NCBI GenBank assembly: GCA_963932465.1
Contig: OZ010790.1
Span: 352,991,087-353,055,086, forward strand
Source of the DNA: Maratus speciosus
Taxonomy: Eukaryota > Arthropoda > Arachnida > Araneae > Salticidae
Direction: 5' to 3'
Length of the DNA stretch: 64,000 bases
Part shown: positions 1 through 10,929 of the stretch, piece by piece
Layout of the letters: every line of letters starts with the position of its first letter
Numbering within the stretch: position 1 is the stretch's first letter
Position numbers and translations under genes: made by a program
Notes under the pieces: model-generated
Database searches by the model: none
The model's input: only the letters and a program-made list of their open reading frames with translations
Told to the model about the DNA's origin: nothing

Positions 1-254
1 AGTGATGTCGACGGAAATATGAAAATTTTCTAGGAGAAAAGCTTTAACATTTTGCTGTAATAGTCTGCAAAGAAAGTTTTAGAAATATTTAATACTTCAA
101 ATAAATTTTGTTTGCTTTCCTAATTTTCTTAACTTTTAATTCATGCTAACTATGTATGTTGCATAGAATGAAAAATATCATAAACTTATCATGAAGTATA
201 AATAAGTTATTAATTAATTATTTTCAAAATTACTTTTTCCCAAAAAATAATCAC

Positions 255-961
255 CATAACATTATATTTATTATAAAACATTCGGCAATTAATTTTTTTG
301 GTAAGGGTAAGATTACAATTAAACATTAACGACATTTAAGAAATTACAAATTTTCATTTAATAAAATTTTGTTTGGCAGTACAAAGAATAAATTTCTTAA
401 CATCTCTATGAATTAGCTATTAACATATGTATTAACATCTATATGAATCTCAGAATTTTTTTTAGCTTAAATACAATATGCATAATATTCAATCCTACAG
501 TTATATTAGAAATATTATTATTAGTTACGCATGATATTTTATTTATTATAAAATATTCGGTATTTAAATCTTTCGCAACGGTAGGATTACAATAAATATA
601 ATTAACTTTATTTAAGAAATTACAAATTTCTATTTAATAAAATTCTGTTTGGGAGTACAAAGAAAATATTTCTTAAAATATCTATGCTTATCTCAGTTCA
701 TAACACTCACTTCATAGCAGTCACTAACACTCATAAAAAAAATTATATATTTTAAAAGAATGTGTTTAAGGGAAGAGTATTTCACAAATATTTCATTAAT
801 GTATTACTACGAGTAACTAAATATCAATATTTGCATTTACAAACCAATATTTATATAAATTTCGGTTTGGAAAAATCATTTCACATTTTTTTTTCGATTT
901 AATACAATATGCAGAATATTCAATCGTACAGTTATATATGAAACATTATTATTAGTTACGC
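255..961. repeat. Tandem duplication, two diverged copies
   Basis: Two direct copies, about 255-533 and 533-961, share blocks in the same order: a TATTATAAAA-ATTCGG block (260 and 537), an AAGAAATTACAAATTT block followed by a TTTGG-AGTACAAAGAA block (338 and 613), and an ACAATATGC-ATATTCAATC block running to ATTATTAGTTACGC (471 and 903). The second copy carries about 140 extra bases. No coding potential. The rest of 1-1122 is AT-rich DNA in which I see nothing. Confidence 0.7.
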
Positions 962-1122
962 TGATCAAGCGTATATTTCGAAGACATCTGAACTTTTTAA
1001 AAAGACTTTATGAGAAAAGTCCAGGAAATTTTCAATAGGTAATCTCTCGAATCCTAACAACCATCTAACCATTGAATAAAAGTAGCAACACGAAATGCTC
1101 CATTTACACGTTGAGGTGGCAA

Positions 1123-1484
1123 CACAGACAATCGCCTCATCGGGTTTACGGCTAAAATTCCATAATAAGTCAAAACTCGATTCGCATATTAAAATGCAAT
1201 CGGTCTGTCAAGCCACATCTTGGTGGAAAACACCTGAAAACCCGATTTTAGCAGTTGATTTGTAGGTTTATTATTGTATTTTCCTGCTCCCAGTCCTCCA
1301 TGTTTTCATACATTTGAATACAGGAAAACACAATAGTAAACCTACGAGTCAACCGTCAGAAACGAGTTTTTAAGTGTTTTCCACCAAGATATGTTTTGGC
1401 CGACAGATAACGTTTTAATATGCGATTCGAGTTTTAACTAATTCTGGAATTTCAGCCGTGTACTCTATAAGTTGATTCTCTGTG
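1123..1484. mobile_element. Foldback MITE, copy 1
   Basis: A near-palindrome of about 360 bp. The left arm from CACAGACAATCG matches the reverse complement of the right arm ending GATTCTCTGTG. Arm landmarks are ACTCGATTCGCATATTAAAA with GGTGGAAAACACCTGAAAA on the left and their reverse complements at about 1366-1435. The centre is a CCTGCTCCCAG segment. A second copy lies at 30519-30875. It has no ORF. The superfamily is unknown because no clean target duplication is visible. Confidence 0.8.
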
Positions 1485-2486
1485 CAGCAGCCCCCCGGTC
1501 TCATTGCTTCAATTTATGAAACATTCATTTTCATGATTTAGAAAGGTATATCAAAGATTGGAAACGGATTATGTTCATCGATGTAAAGATAGTGAATTTA
1601 AAAGCTGTATTGTTCCTTTTTAAATTTTGGACGCTTTTAAAATAAAAATTATGTAACAAATGATGAATTTCATAGACAAGTTTATTACTTGAAATAATTA
1701 GTATTTTTATTAAATGTACAAAAAATGGCAATTTTGTTTGAATATTTTACTTACATGGAAATTTTAAAAAAAATGACAATTAATTTAACAACAACATGCT
1801 TATAAATGTGTATGTTAAGTACAGTAAAAGAAGAAAAATGAATAAATGCATGCCTGTATCAATCCTCGAGTCTCATGACGTTTCCCTTACTAAATGTACT
1901 CTATAATCTTACATAATTAGTCATATGTTAGTTACATTTATAAAGCGAAATCATATTAAAACTTATATTTCAAAAAAATTAAGGAATTGCCATTTGATTT
2001 TTCTTTCATTAATAATATTTTTTTCCATAATTAATAATTCTTTTTTAAATAAAATTTGAAACAGAAATATGTAAAAAAATACATTTCACGTTTTTCAAAT
2101 ATTATATGTATATGCCGTGATTAATTAATTTATATGGAAATCATTTAAAAAAACTATGTTTATGTTTATAAGGTTATAGGTTGATTTTACAATAAAATTC
2201 TGATGTGTAAATAGTTATTATATAAATTATAAATTACGTTGCACTTTCTTCGAATAAATTATTTAAATATTCATATCAGTTCAAAAATTTAATATTCGAA
2301 AAATCCTATTCAATAATATACTAGAAAAGTTTGCTACTATTCTATTTTCTCCGTTTCATATTCACATTTACCTATATGTTTCTATTTAACCATTTATAAT
2401 CATCAAAAGACGAATTCCAAATTGTCCATACATTTTTGATGTTTTAAAATTTGCTAAATAAAATAACAGAAAGTAACAGTTAAGTA
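1485..2486. other. AT-rich intergenic DNA
   Basis: Nothing recognisable on either strand. Short ORFs here have no family-like motifs and the base composition is that of the background. Confidence 0.6.
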
Positions 2487-3260
2487 TAGGGGAGAGTAGC
2501 CGAATTTGGATATCTTCACTTAATTTCAGGTGTAACTCACTTAATTTTTGGAATATCTGCAAAACATCACTACTTGGGGTCAATCTATTCTTCTACTGAT
2601 AAAATAAATCTTTAGGTCAATTTATTTTTGAAAATCTTAATTTAATTTTTTAATTTGAAAATTTTGCCGAATGTGGTCCAAATCCAGCTACTGGAGGCTT
2701 AAGTTGGACCCTTAATTTCCTAAATTGGACCAAACAATATAAGAATGATTTAATGACTAGGAATTATAACTAATTTTATTAAAAGCAAAGTTTGCGATTA
2801 ATGAAAAAATCAAACAAAATAACAGCAATGAAATATAATGAATAATTGTTTTAAATAAAAATATATTCAAAATATAAATATAAATGAAAGTTATCAATAA
2901 TTAAGAATAGAAGTTATGGAACTAATTGCCAGTCACTTGAATATCTCTGTAAGGAGTGATGCAAAGTTTACACATGAATTTCTTTTATTTACATTTTATT
3001 CAACAACACACAACACGGAACCATATTTGGCAAACTGAACACTGAATCATTTCAGTTATTTTATTTTTCTTACAATTTAGTCAAAACCAATCATCACTGT
3101 CTAGGTTTTTCTTTTTAGATTCTGAATTATTAGATTTTTCTGAATATTTAGATTTCAGATTTCTCAACACGACCTATCCTGATATTTTCTGGATGCTATC
3201 ACTTGTTAAGAAAACACCTTAATGTTCATCAACCATACTCAGCAGAAGAGCTTGCTAAAT
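2487..3260 (-). mobile_element. Truncated pogo/Tigger-like element
   Basis: A terminal sequence beginning TA then GGGGAGAGTAGCC at 2487-2501 resembles the right end of the pogo element at 52116 when that end is read inwards. About 500 bp further in, the minus strand encodes a cysteine-rich tail of the kind found at the C-terminus of pogo-like transposases. No matching opposite terminus is found, so the 5' part of the element is missing. The repeated 'ttggacc' and 'gtccaaat' motifs at 2668-2730 would be subterminal. Confidence 0.45.
3000..3180 (-). pseudogene. C-terminal remnant of pogo-like transposase (PHD-like tail)
   Basis: On the minus strand, from about 3165 down to 3010, one frame reads a serine/lysine-rich stretch, then SDDWF, a stop, and then ITEMIQCSVCQIWFRVVC. 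The C-x2-C, then W-F, then C spacing matches the cysteine-rich 'IQC..C..W.H..C' tail common at the end of pogo/Jerky-like DDE transposases. The D-D-D catalytic core is not present. In-frame stops show that it is dead. The identification rests on this short motif and on the TIR-like sequence at 2487. Confidence 0.4.
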
Positions 3261-3456
3261 TAACAGCACTAATATAGATATTTAAAGTAATTGTAATATG
3301 TTGTTTTCCGTGCATGTATAAACTCAATTATGCAGCTGAAAATATTTATTTGACAATTCAAAGAATCATAAAAACCGACATTTTGTGTTAAAAAAACTGA
3401 TAGTCTCTGATGATTGAGAAACCGTGGATAATTCGGAGAAGTTATGTTATATACAC

Positions 3457-3947
3457 TGTGACGTTTTATCTGAGCTCACTCAGAGACCAGATGGCCATAG
3501 CGTAATAAACATTTTTAAGTGGGACCTCCAGATGCATATCTATAAAATTCACATGTCAATGTTTCACAAAATCCACATGGAACGTGTAAACAGATTTGAT
3601 GATGTAAATATCTTGAGAAGTGCTGCGTAGCAATTTGTAAGAACTGCAACTTTTTTGACAAAAATGACTCAATGTATACCACGTGGGTTGGCTATGAGAT
3701 AGACTGGAATCTCTCGAAAAGGGCGCCGTGGATGAGATGCTGCTGTGACACGACCCAAGGTGGTCAGTTATCGGTTCTGCTGGAGGAGCGATGCGCACCT
3801 AAAGGATCAATTTTTTTTAAGACTGTCTGTGTTTGCTGATGTGTGTGTCCGTGTTTCGTAAATAAAAAAAACTGTAGAAAATGAACTCAAAGTTCTTTTT
3901 ATTTTAGTTAAGAGAAATTCCTTACGTTAGATTTTATTGGCGTTACA
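3457..3947 (+). repeat. 5' LTR
   Basis: Runs from TGTGACGTTTTATCTGAGCT to TTGGCGTTACA and aligns over its whole length with 9830-10301, with scattered substitutions and small indels. AATAAA-type polyadenylation signals occur near 3505 and 3860. The LTRs have diverged enough that the insertion is not recent. Confidence 0.92.
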
Positions 3948-3949
3948 GC

Positions 3950-3968
3950 TGGTGTCAAAAGTGGGATT
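3950..3968 (+). other. Primer-binding site, tRNA-Leu type
   Basis: TGGTGTCAAAAGTGGGATT starts two bases after the LTR. It differs by one base from TGGTGTCAGAAGTGG, the primer-binding site complementary to the 3' end of tRNA-Leu in several Gypsy elements. The tRNA assignment is from general knowledge. Confidence 0.6.
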
Positions 3969-4790
3969 CGAGAGATTCGAGTTGTTCGAAAAAAGTTTGG
4001 GCACACACGCACACAAAAAACTTAGCTAGCTTAAGTTGCATTTTTACCCACGGAATGATCAGTGAAGACTGTTCTTTCCAGAAGTAGAGAAGTCGCTGTC
4101 CTGACCAGGAAAAAGAAAATAAAGGAAAGTCACCGTGTGTTTGGAAGAGAAAATTAGTTCGGATTTTCGCCCCGGTCAGCTGTGGGGTGAGGGAGATGGA
4201 AGATTGTGGAGAAGACTGTTGCTTGCATCATCCAGAAGAGAAGGGTGTTGCTTTCCCCCCTGCTGAAGGAAGGAAGAGAGACTCATCAGCTGGTTGGTGA
4301 GAAAAGGGTTATGTTTTGACCTATTTTTTGAGAAAAGAAGAACTCGTGGTTGCCTGTAGTGCAGTGCGGTTCTGTGAATTAATTTTCACGGTGGATATAT
4401 TTCGTTTATGTGGACCTTAGGGTCAGAAAGAAAGTGATTCGTGTGTTCGGTGGGCCACCCGGCTGAAGAAATCAGTGAAAGATCTGGATTGCCGTTCGTT
4501 AGAGTCTGAAAGCTTCAAGTGGGGTAAGTCACAATTTTTAATTCGGAGTTAATGTATGCTGATTTTTTTTGTTTAATTAAATTTAAAATTGTTGATCTTT
4601 TGAAAATTTTAAAACTTTGATAACAAAATTTCAAGGTGGATCTAGACATGGCAGTGAGTCAGCATTTACATATGTTATTGTAATAAATGTTTGATTATGT
4701 TGCATGTAAAACAATATATTTTTTTTGTTTGTTGTATTAGTAGAGTAGTACCTTTTTTATAGAGAAATTTGGGTTGGAAAAAAGGGAGAT
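3969..4790 (+). other. Untranslated leader of the LTR retrotransposon
   Basis: Purine-rich leader between the primer-binding site and the first gag ATG. AGTGGGGTAAGTC near 4520 resembles a splice donor, but no use can be shown. No ORF with recognisable content. Confidence 0.6.
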
Positions 4791-5981
4791 ATGGATTTCC
4801 TGGGTAAATGAAAAAAAGAAAATTTGAAGGAATTAGTTGATGAACTGGGTTTCGTTACCCAGACGGGAAACGGAACCCGGATTCAATTAAAGCATTTAGT
4901 GCTGGAATCTGAGAATTATGAAGAAGAATACGTTCAGGCTCTTTAAGAAACTATACTAACGACAGCCCAGGAAGAATTAGAGAGTCAAGAAAATAAGCGT
5001 GCCCGGTTACAGGCTATCAAAAATGAAGACATATTGCGCCAACAGACATGGGTTCGCGATGAGGCCATTCGTAAACAGAAATTGGAACAAGAAAGGGAAT
5101 TAAAAGAACAAGAATTGAAAAATAATTTTGAGCTAGAAAAACTATGAATAGAGAAAGGAATTCCCCCGGCCCTGGAAAATGCAAATAGTATACTTTCGCG
5201 TTCCTCGGAACAGAATAATCCCGGATTTTAACCCTGAAAAAACAGACATTAGCCTGTATTTGGTTTTGTTTGAACGCCAAGCTAAACGGGTTAGAATACC
5301 GAAAGAAAATTGGGTCTCTCAATTAATTGGGCTCCTACCATTGGATATCATTTCAATTATTGCTAGACAACCCGAGACAGAATCAGAGGATTATGATAAC
5401 ATTAAAGTATCTTGTTAAAAAAAATTAAATTAAACCCGGAGAGTTTTCGACAAAAATTTATGAGCCATCAGAAATCGCAATCTTTAAATTTGCGAGATTT
5501 CGGTTTCGAAATCCGAAATTACTTAAACGAATGGTTAGCGGGCTTATCTATAACTTCCTTTGACGAATTAAAAGACCTTTTGGTCGCCGATCAAATTAAA
5601 CGGCGTGCAAAGTTTGAAATGCGTGAGCATTTTATTGACAAATGGCCACTGCTTAAGACGGAAGCAGAGATAGTTGAGTTGTTAGATGGGTATGAGAGTG
5701 TCAGAGCGTCGTTTAAGAAAAATCGGTATGCAGAGGATGGAAATACGCGTCCGAAATCTGATGAAAAACAGGCAGAAACGAAGAATGAAACTCCCCTCCC
5801 TAATTCGTCAGCCCAACGCGGTACCATGAGTCGGGAGAAGGCATTCGAAAAAAGAGTGGAGCGTAGATGCTTCCATTGCAACTCAAGAAACCATTTACGG
5901 AATTTCTGTCCAGAGTTGAATATAATTCAGGATCTAGGAATTTGGGTGAAGATGTTGAAACGGGAGCGAAAGGTAGAGTAA
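4791..5981 (+). pseudogene. gag: gag pseudogene (capsid and zinc knuckle)
   Basis: Gag packages element RNA into particles. The reading frame starts MDFLGK at 4791 and meets a stop at 4809. Further stops lie near 4946 and 5145, and frame changes near 5210 and 5415. A charged, probably coiled-coil segment (about 4950-5150) is followed by a capsid-like region with SLYLVLFERQAKR (5252-5290) and then NPESFRQKFMSHQKS, features I associate with spider Gypsy Gag. A CCHC zinc knuckle, C-x2-C-x4-H-x4-C (CFHCNSRNHLRNFC), lies at 5868-5909. Its length of about 395 codons is normal for such a Gag. At least three stops and two frameshifts make it inactive. Confidence 0.8.
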
Positions 5982-5984
5982 GCT

Positions 5985-6394
5985 ATGTAGAAGTGGCAAG
6001 ATTAAATTCTAGATGTGTCTGGGATAAACAACGAAAAGCCGTAGGCAAACGTAAATTACCAGTTATTGATATAAATCTTTTGGGCCGAAAAGTTAAAGGA
6101 ATAAATGATTCGGGTATGGAATTATCCATTTTCCGAAGCGAATTAATTCCAGATAAATATAAAACGGGTGAACAGATAGAGTTAGTTCCGGTCATCGGAA
6201 AAGTTCGCAGAGCAGACCTGGTGAAGGTTCTGGTTTCTTTGTGGAACGGGAACCAGGAAACTTCACCCAGGATTTTTATATCGGCTGCGGTGGTGCCAGA
6301 ATTAAATTGTGAAGCTTTGCTGACACCTTGTATTTGTAGGCGTTTGTTCAAATTGAGAAAGACGGATCGCAGGTCGCGAGGTGGAGTAATTTTA
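5985..6394 (+). pseudogene. Retroviral-type aspartic protease remnant
   Basis: This frame overlaps the end of gag and runs to the GC-rich insert. It reads LPVIDINLLGRKVKG, then DSGMELSIFRSELIP. The DSG (6105-6113) sits where the catalytic DTG/DSG triad of pepsin-like retroelement proteases lies. A hydrophobic stretch ending PELNCEALLTP follows, where the second conserved part of the fold is expected. The protease would cut Gag-Pol. The frame then enters unrelated sequence at 6410 and stops at 6448. No reverse transcriptase follows. Confidence 0.65.
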
Positions 6395-8098
6395 TTACCA
6401 AGGTGCAAGGTGGCCGCTCCTCCGGGTGGTTCCGACCCGACCCCTTGAATGGGGGAGGTGACCGGAAGCTCGGCAGAGTTCGTTGTGTACGAATGCGAGG
6501 GCCCGGATGGGGACGATTCGCCACCTCCTCGAGAGGCTCATCTCCGACAGGCGTTGAGCACGGTGGCCACGGTTAATGGACGTTGTGCATGGGTGCGTAG
6601 GCCCTTCGGGGTCCACGTTCGAACGCACCTCGGCAGCCAGGTTCTCTGGCCAAGCCGGATAGCGACGCTCCATAGGTCGATCCCGGTGCCGGTCAAAGGG
6701 CCGGACGGTGTCGCCGGGCAAAGACTAGCTAAGGCGATAGGACCCCATCCACTAATTGACTAAGAGGGAACCTGAAGTATGAGTGAGGGTTTTGTAGTGG
6801 AAAGTCCTCGGTGCTCGCTAGTGACGACGTGGCTCGCGGGAACGCCATGCAGGGACTCCCGGAGCAACCGAAGGGCGAGGGTTTCGGACAGCGCCCAGGT
6901 TACTTTATGACTTGGGTGGCTCATCCCTCCGAGGAGCTCAGCTGGAGCAGTTGGGAGCCGACCCTAAGGGTGGTAGGGTTTGGCGGTGCCCCCGTTGACC
7001 AAGGAGCGGTCGCGTGGGGAGGCCAGTATGGTTCTGGTTGCTCCATGTCGTGCCGTGACCCATGGGAGGGGGTCGGCCGGCAGGTCCACCATCGAACACT
7101 ATTCCCGCAGGGAAACGTGCCGGAGTCTCGCCGGTAACGCGGCGGCTCATCGTGCCTCAGGTGAACTCTTGGTCCGATCCAGGTCCTCCGTGTCTATGCG
7201 GTACCGGAGTTTTCCTCGCCTGGTGATGAGGACCTAGAGGTGTCTCCACCTAACTTTCGAACGCACTAACAAAGGTAGCGGTCGGTCACTGCACGGGGTC
7301 AGGGGCCTTTGGGCCTGGGTACCCTCGACGGCCGTGAGGTAAAGTAGTGGCGGGCGGGCTTCTGTCGGCGTCCACTGGCTTCTCTGTCCTATGATGGGGT
7401 CGAGTCGGTGGGGGCTGGCGGGACTCCGTTCCGTCCAACCCCCTAGCGAGGCGGAGTCTATTCCGTCTAGGTGGAGCTTTCCACGCCCGCCTGGGGTCGC
7501 TAACGGCACCTAGTCTGGGGCAACTGGTTCCCGGCGTGATCCACGAGGGGTTCCGTCGGTCGAGCCGGGTGGTTTGGGCGAAAAGCCAGGAGCTGGGTCG
7601 CTTTACGGCCGGAGGGATTTTCCCCGTCCTCCCTGGTCTTCAAGTTAGGGCTCTTCAATAACTTTCCTATCGGCTGGCCCACAAAAATGTCTCTGCCGGA
7701 AAATGGTATCTGATCTTGGGGGCCTTCCGTAAATTAAATTCGGGTCGGGAAGCCTCGGTTCAGTCCGTGGGCCCAGCGTCTATATAGGCGTCTGGTTCCT
7801 GCGATGGCTTGCGGGGTCTACCGGCTCGAGTAACCAAGTTTAGGGACCACTTGGTTTTTCTAGCTGGGTGGTGAGGACTATCGTAGCGATTGTTCACCAA
7901 CTTGGGAATAGCCGTGCGCTGGGCAGTGCGCCGGCCTGACCGGAGTTTGCGTGAGGTTCTGCTCTGTTGGAGCTTGTCTGGCGGCGACCTTCGGGACGCG
8001 CCGCGGGTCTCGTTTCACGGGTGGTTCCTTGCGTAGACAGATGGGCCTGCAAGGGCCTGGGACCGGGAGATGGGACCCCCGACTTACCAATGTGCAAG
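6395..8098. other. GC-rich insert bounded by 15-bp direct repeats
   Basis: A 1.67-kb block (6410-8083) lies between TTACCAAGGTGCAAG (6395-6409) and TTACCAATGTGCAAG (8084-8098), which differ at one base. Two rows counted by hand (6841-6900 and 7321-7380) each contain 40 G+C in 60, against roughly a quarter to a third in the flanks. ORFs exist on both strands only because stops are rare at this composition. None shows a motif I know. There is no poly(A) tail and there are no convincing inverted ends. A TATATAGG motif lies at 7780. Ribosomal spacer DNA is one possible source, but I see no 18S, 5.8S or 28S core sequence. Confidence 0.7.
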
Positions 8099-8544
8099 AA
8101 AAGAGTAAAGTTGAGGATGCAGGATTAGTTAAATTTAAAACTGGAGAGAGTTTTAAAGGCAGTGAGAAATTTGAACCCGAAATGATAAATAAGACGTTAG
8201 AAAATCGCGGGCAGGTCAAAAAACTAAACGCTAATTCCGACATTAAAGGGTTGGAAGAAATTTTTCAAAAAAGTGCAAGTGAAATTCCCATTATACAGAT
8301 GAATAACTTAGAGGTTATTCCTGACAAACTTTGTGAAGGAAAAAAAAATTTAGATTTCCCAGTACTTTTTCAAACGAGTAGCAGATCACCCGAAAACACC
8401 CGTGAGATCTCTAATTGGGTTAAAGAGAAAGATCTTTCTGGCGTTGTTACGGAAAAATTCTCGGCTAGAGGGAAGTCGAAGGAATGGGTTCCGATCGCGG
8501 AATTGGGACAATTTTTCCCGTACGAAAAAGAAAAACGAAGATAG
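8099..8544 (+). pseudogene. Retrotransposon polyprotein remnant downstream of protease
   Basis: An open frame of about 146 codons follows the GC-rich insert and ends at a stop at 8542. It is hydrophilic (many K, E, S), with EKSKVEDAGLVKF near its start and WVPIAELGQFFPYEK near its end. Its position between protease and the missing reverse transcriptase, and its background-like composition, suggest the poorly conserved Pol linker. I do not recognise a domain. It is offset by one base from the protease frame when the insert is removed, so a frameshift is also needed. Confidence 0.45.
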
Positions 8545-9829
8545 AAATCCAGTATATGTTTCAAATTTTTCGGAAAACAATTTTGTTTATCAGAGATGTA
8601 AGAGATAAGCAGAGATCGGAGATTAGGGATGTTTTGTTTTGTTTATTTTGTTTTGTTTTGTTAAGAGTGAATTGCATATTGTGTTATTTAGATTTATAGT
8701 GTGTGAATATGTGTTTAAAAGAGATTTTTATACACCAATTAAAAAAATTGTTCATTCTATGAAACTTATAAAGTAAAAGTGAAAGGATTTAATATGTTAA
8801 AAAAAAGAAGAATTAATTGTTTTTATGAAAGAGTGTTGTTTCAGTATTGAAGTAAGAGGATTAAAAATATAACTATTCTTTGATGTATTAGACATTAGAT
8901 TATAAATGCTGTTTTATTTTGGCTTGATAAAAAGGAAAAAAAATAATTTCAGAAAGTTAATAAGTTGAAATTTAGAAGTTGTAATTTGAATTAGAACTTG
9001 TATTTTGACTTAGTAATTGTATTTTGTACAGAATAGTTAGAATATACATTTTGGTTCTTAATGTTAACATTGTTAATATTATTCTTTTAAATTACTTTAA
9101 ACTGAGGAAAAAAAACTATTGTTTTGAAACAAGTAAAGGTTAAGAAGAACATTTTGATAGAAGTCTTGAAATTTTGGTTTACTGATTTATGTTAAAAAAG
9201 GTTTTAAATCAGTTAGTGAGGGGCTGAATTGCTATAGGTCTGTGTAGAATACAGAGATTATATATTATTAAGAATAGTTTAAGTGTTTGATTTATTATTG
9301 TGTTAAAATTCTTTTAATCAACTTATCGTATATAAATAGTTTAAACGTGTTGGTTTTATTAGTGTATTAGAATTCTTTCTTAAGAAATTATCCATATATA
9401 AAGAACATATATATATATATATTGTTATTGCTGGGTATCCATGTGAACGTGAGAGAGCGAATTTTTATCGGAAGTAAATGTGATGTTTAAAATTTTTATC
9501 TATTCTGATTGTGTTAAAAGAAAATTCGTAATGAAGGTACTGGTTTGTTATAAAATTGCTGGAGTGCTTATCATTAATCTTAGAATTATTATATAACTGT
9601 GTGCAATTGTATTGTGTTTACTGTGTTTATTATGTTTATTGTGTGTTATGCTGAATCCCTTCCATGGTACCTTCTGATAAATGTTTTGGTTTTGATATTT
9701 TAAGTTTTATTTATTTTGGAGTAGATAGCATTGTTTGGGATAGCATTAACTCCAAATTTCACTATGATTGTGTACCCTAGTGTGAAAAATATTCCCTTAA
9801 AGGAAAATTTATGTGGGGCATGGAGGGCC
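8545..9829 (+). other. 3' internal region of the LTR element, non-coding
   Basis: AT-rich DNA in the place where reverse transcriptase, RNase H and integrase should be; none is detectable. A tandem duplication with a unit of about 67 bp covers 9271-9403 (AATAGTTTAA...ATATA, twice). An (AT)n run lies at 9408-9421. The purine-rich tract before the 3' LTR is at 9813-9828 (GTGGGGCATGGAGGG). Confidence 0.7.
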
Positions 9830-10301
9830 TGTGACGTTTTATCTGAGCTCACTCGGAGACCAGATAGCCATAGCTTAATAAACATTTTTAAGGACGGACC
9901 TCCAGATGGCTATCTATAAAATCCACATGTAAATATTTCACAAAATCCAGATGGAACGTGTAAACAGATTTAATGATGTAAATATCTTGAGAAGTGCTGC
10001 GTAGCAATTTGTAAGAACTGAAACTTTTTTGACAAAAATGACTCAATCTACGTGGGTTGGCTATGAGATAGACTGGACTCTCTCGAAAAAGGCCCCGTGG
10101 ATGAGATGCTGCTGTGACACGACCCAAGGTGGTCAGTTATCGGTTCTGCTGGAGGATTGATGCGCTCCTAAAGGATCAATTTTTTATGTTAAGAGTGTGT
10201 GTGTACGTGTTTCGTTAATAAAAAACTGTAGAAAATGAACTCAAAGTTCTTTTTATTTTAGTTAAGATAAATTCCTTAAGTTAGATTTTATTGGCGTTAC
10301 A
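9830..10301 (+). repeat. 3' LTR
   Basis: Starts TGTGACGTTTTATCTGAGCT directly after the purine-rich tract and ends GGCGTTACA. It differs from the 5' LTR by substitutions and by short deletions, for example near 10045 and 10188. Confidence 0.92.
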
Positions 10302-10599
10302 AAACGCATGTCCAAAATTAGGATCACAAACATAAAATCTTTGAAAACTGATGATCTATTCACTGTGTTGGTGAGAAATTTGATACTGAGGTATATTAGA
10401 ATGGGAGAAAGACTATAGCAACATAACAATACGAAAAAGATTTTAACTGTGAATTAAGAAATTGGGTATATCAAAAAGTGTTCAACCATGAATCACAGAT
10501 AATGTATTTATCTCGGGAAATGTCTGTCTAATATGGAATAAGGCCATCGTACATTGCTATACAAGCCACATAACGAGCTCTCATACTGTTTATGAGGGT

Positions 10600-10886
10600 G
10601 TCAATGAATGTTTGTCGCAACAAATCCCATTCTTCCAAAAACTCGGATTTTAACTCCTGCGGGTCCTAGAAGGGGGGTTACGCTGTGCAACGGCTCTTTC
10701 TAGACCATCCCAAACATTTTCAATAGGTCTGAGGTCCCGAGACATCGAGAGCCAATTCATACGGTGAATATCCTCTTCTTCAAGAAAATCATCAACAACG
10801 TGAGCTGCGCATTAACGCCCATAAACATGAAGTTCGGGCCTACAGAACCGCAAAACAACCTCACATAGGCTTCAAGAACCTCATCC
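10600..10886 (-). pseudogene. Tc1 transposase C-terminal half, left arm of copy I
   Basis: On the minus strand the sequence starts GATGAGGTTCTTGAAGCCTA (10886 down), equivalent to DEVLEAY. It continues through NFMFM, a segment equivalent to the NAxxHRA motif with a small deletion, then DLRPIENVWDGLERAV, the degenerate form of the SPDLNPIEHVWD block that carries the last catalytic acidic residue (E) of the DD34E triad. Several indels and stops break the frame. Just upstream of DEVLEAY the sequence is not normal transposase but an inverted middle segment. Confidence 0.8.
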
Positions 10887-10929
10887 CTAACACTCGGCGT
10901 CCATTCGGGTGCGTCCCTTTCACTGCTTC

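Larger units (their letters stand above)
3457..10301 (+). mobile_element. Gypsy-type LTR retrotransposon, defective
   Basis: Two LTRs of 491 and 472 bp start TGTGACG and end GTTACA. A primer-binding site lies 2 bp after the 5' LTR and a purine-rich tract abuts the 3' LTR. Inside are broken gag and protease reading frames on the plus strand. I find no reverse transcriptase, RNase H or integrase motifs; only about 1.3 kb of AT-rich non-coding DNA follows the protease linker. The flanks ACAC (3453-3456) and AAAC (10302-10305) look like a 4-bp target duplication with one change. The element sits 5 bp inside the left tip of a Tc1-like element whose body resumes at 10306. Confidence 0.9.

Noticed and set aside
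5591..6408. Minus-strand ORFs opposite gag and protease
   Set aside because: They mirror plus-strand frames that carry the CCHC and DSG motifs, so they are antisense shadows.
6395..7682. Many medium ORFs on both strands between 6400 and 7700
   Set aside because: They overlap each other on both strands in a GC-rich block where stops are rare. None has a recognisable motif, so they are explained by composition.
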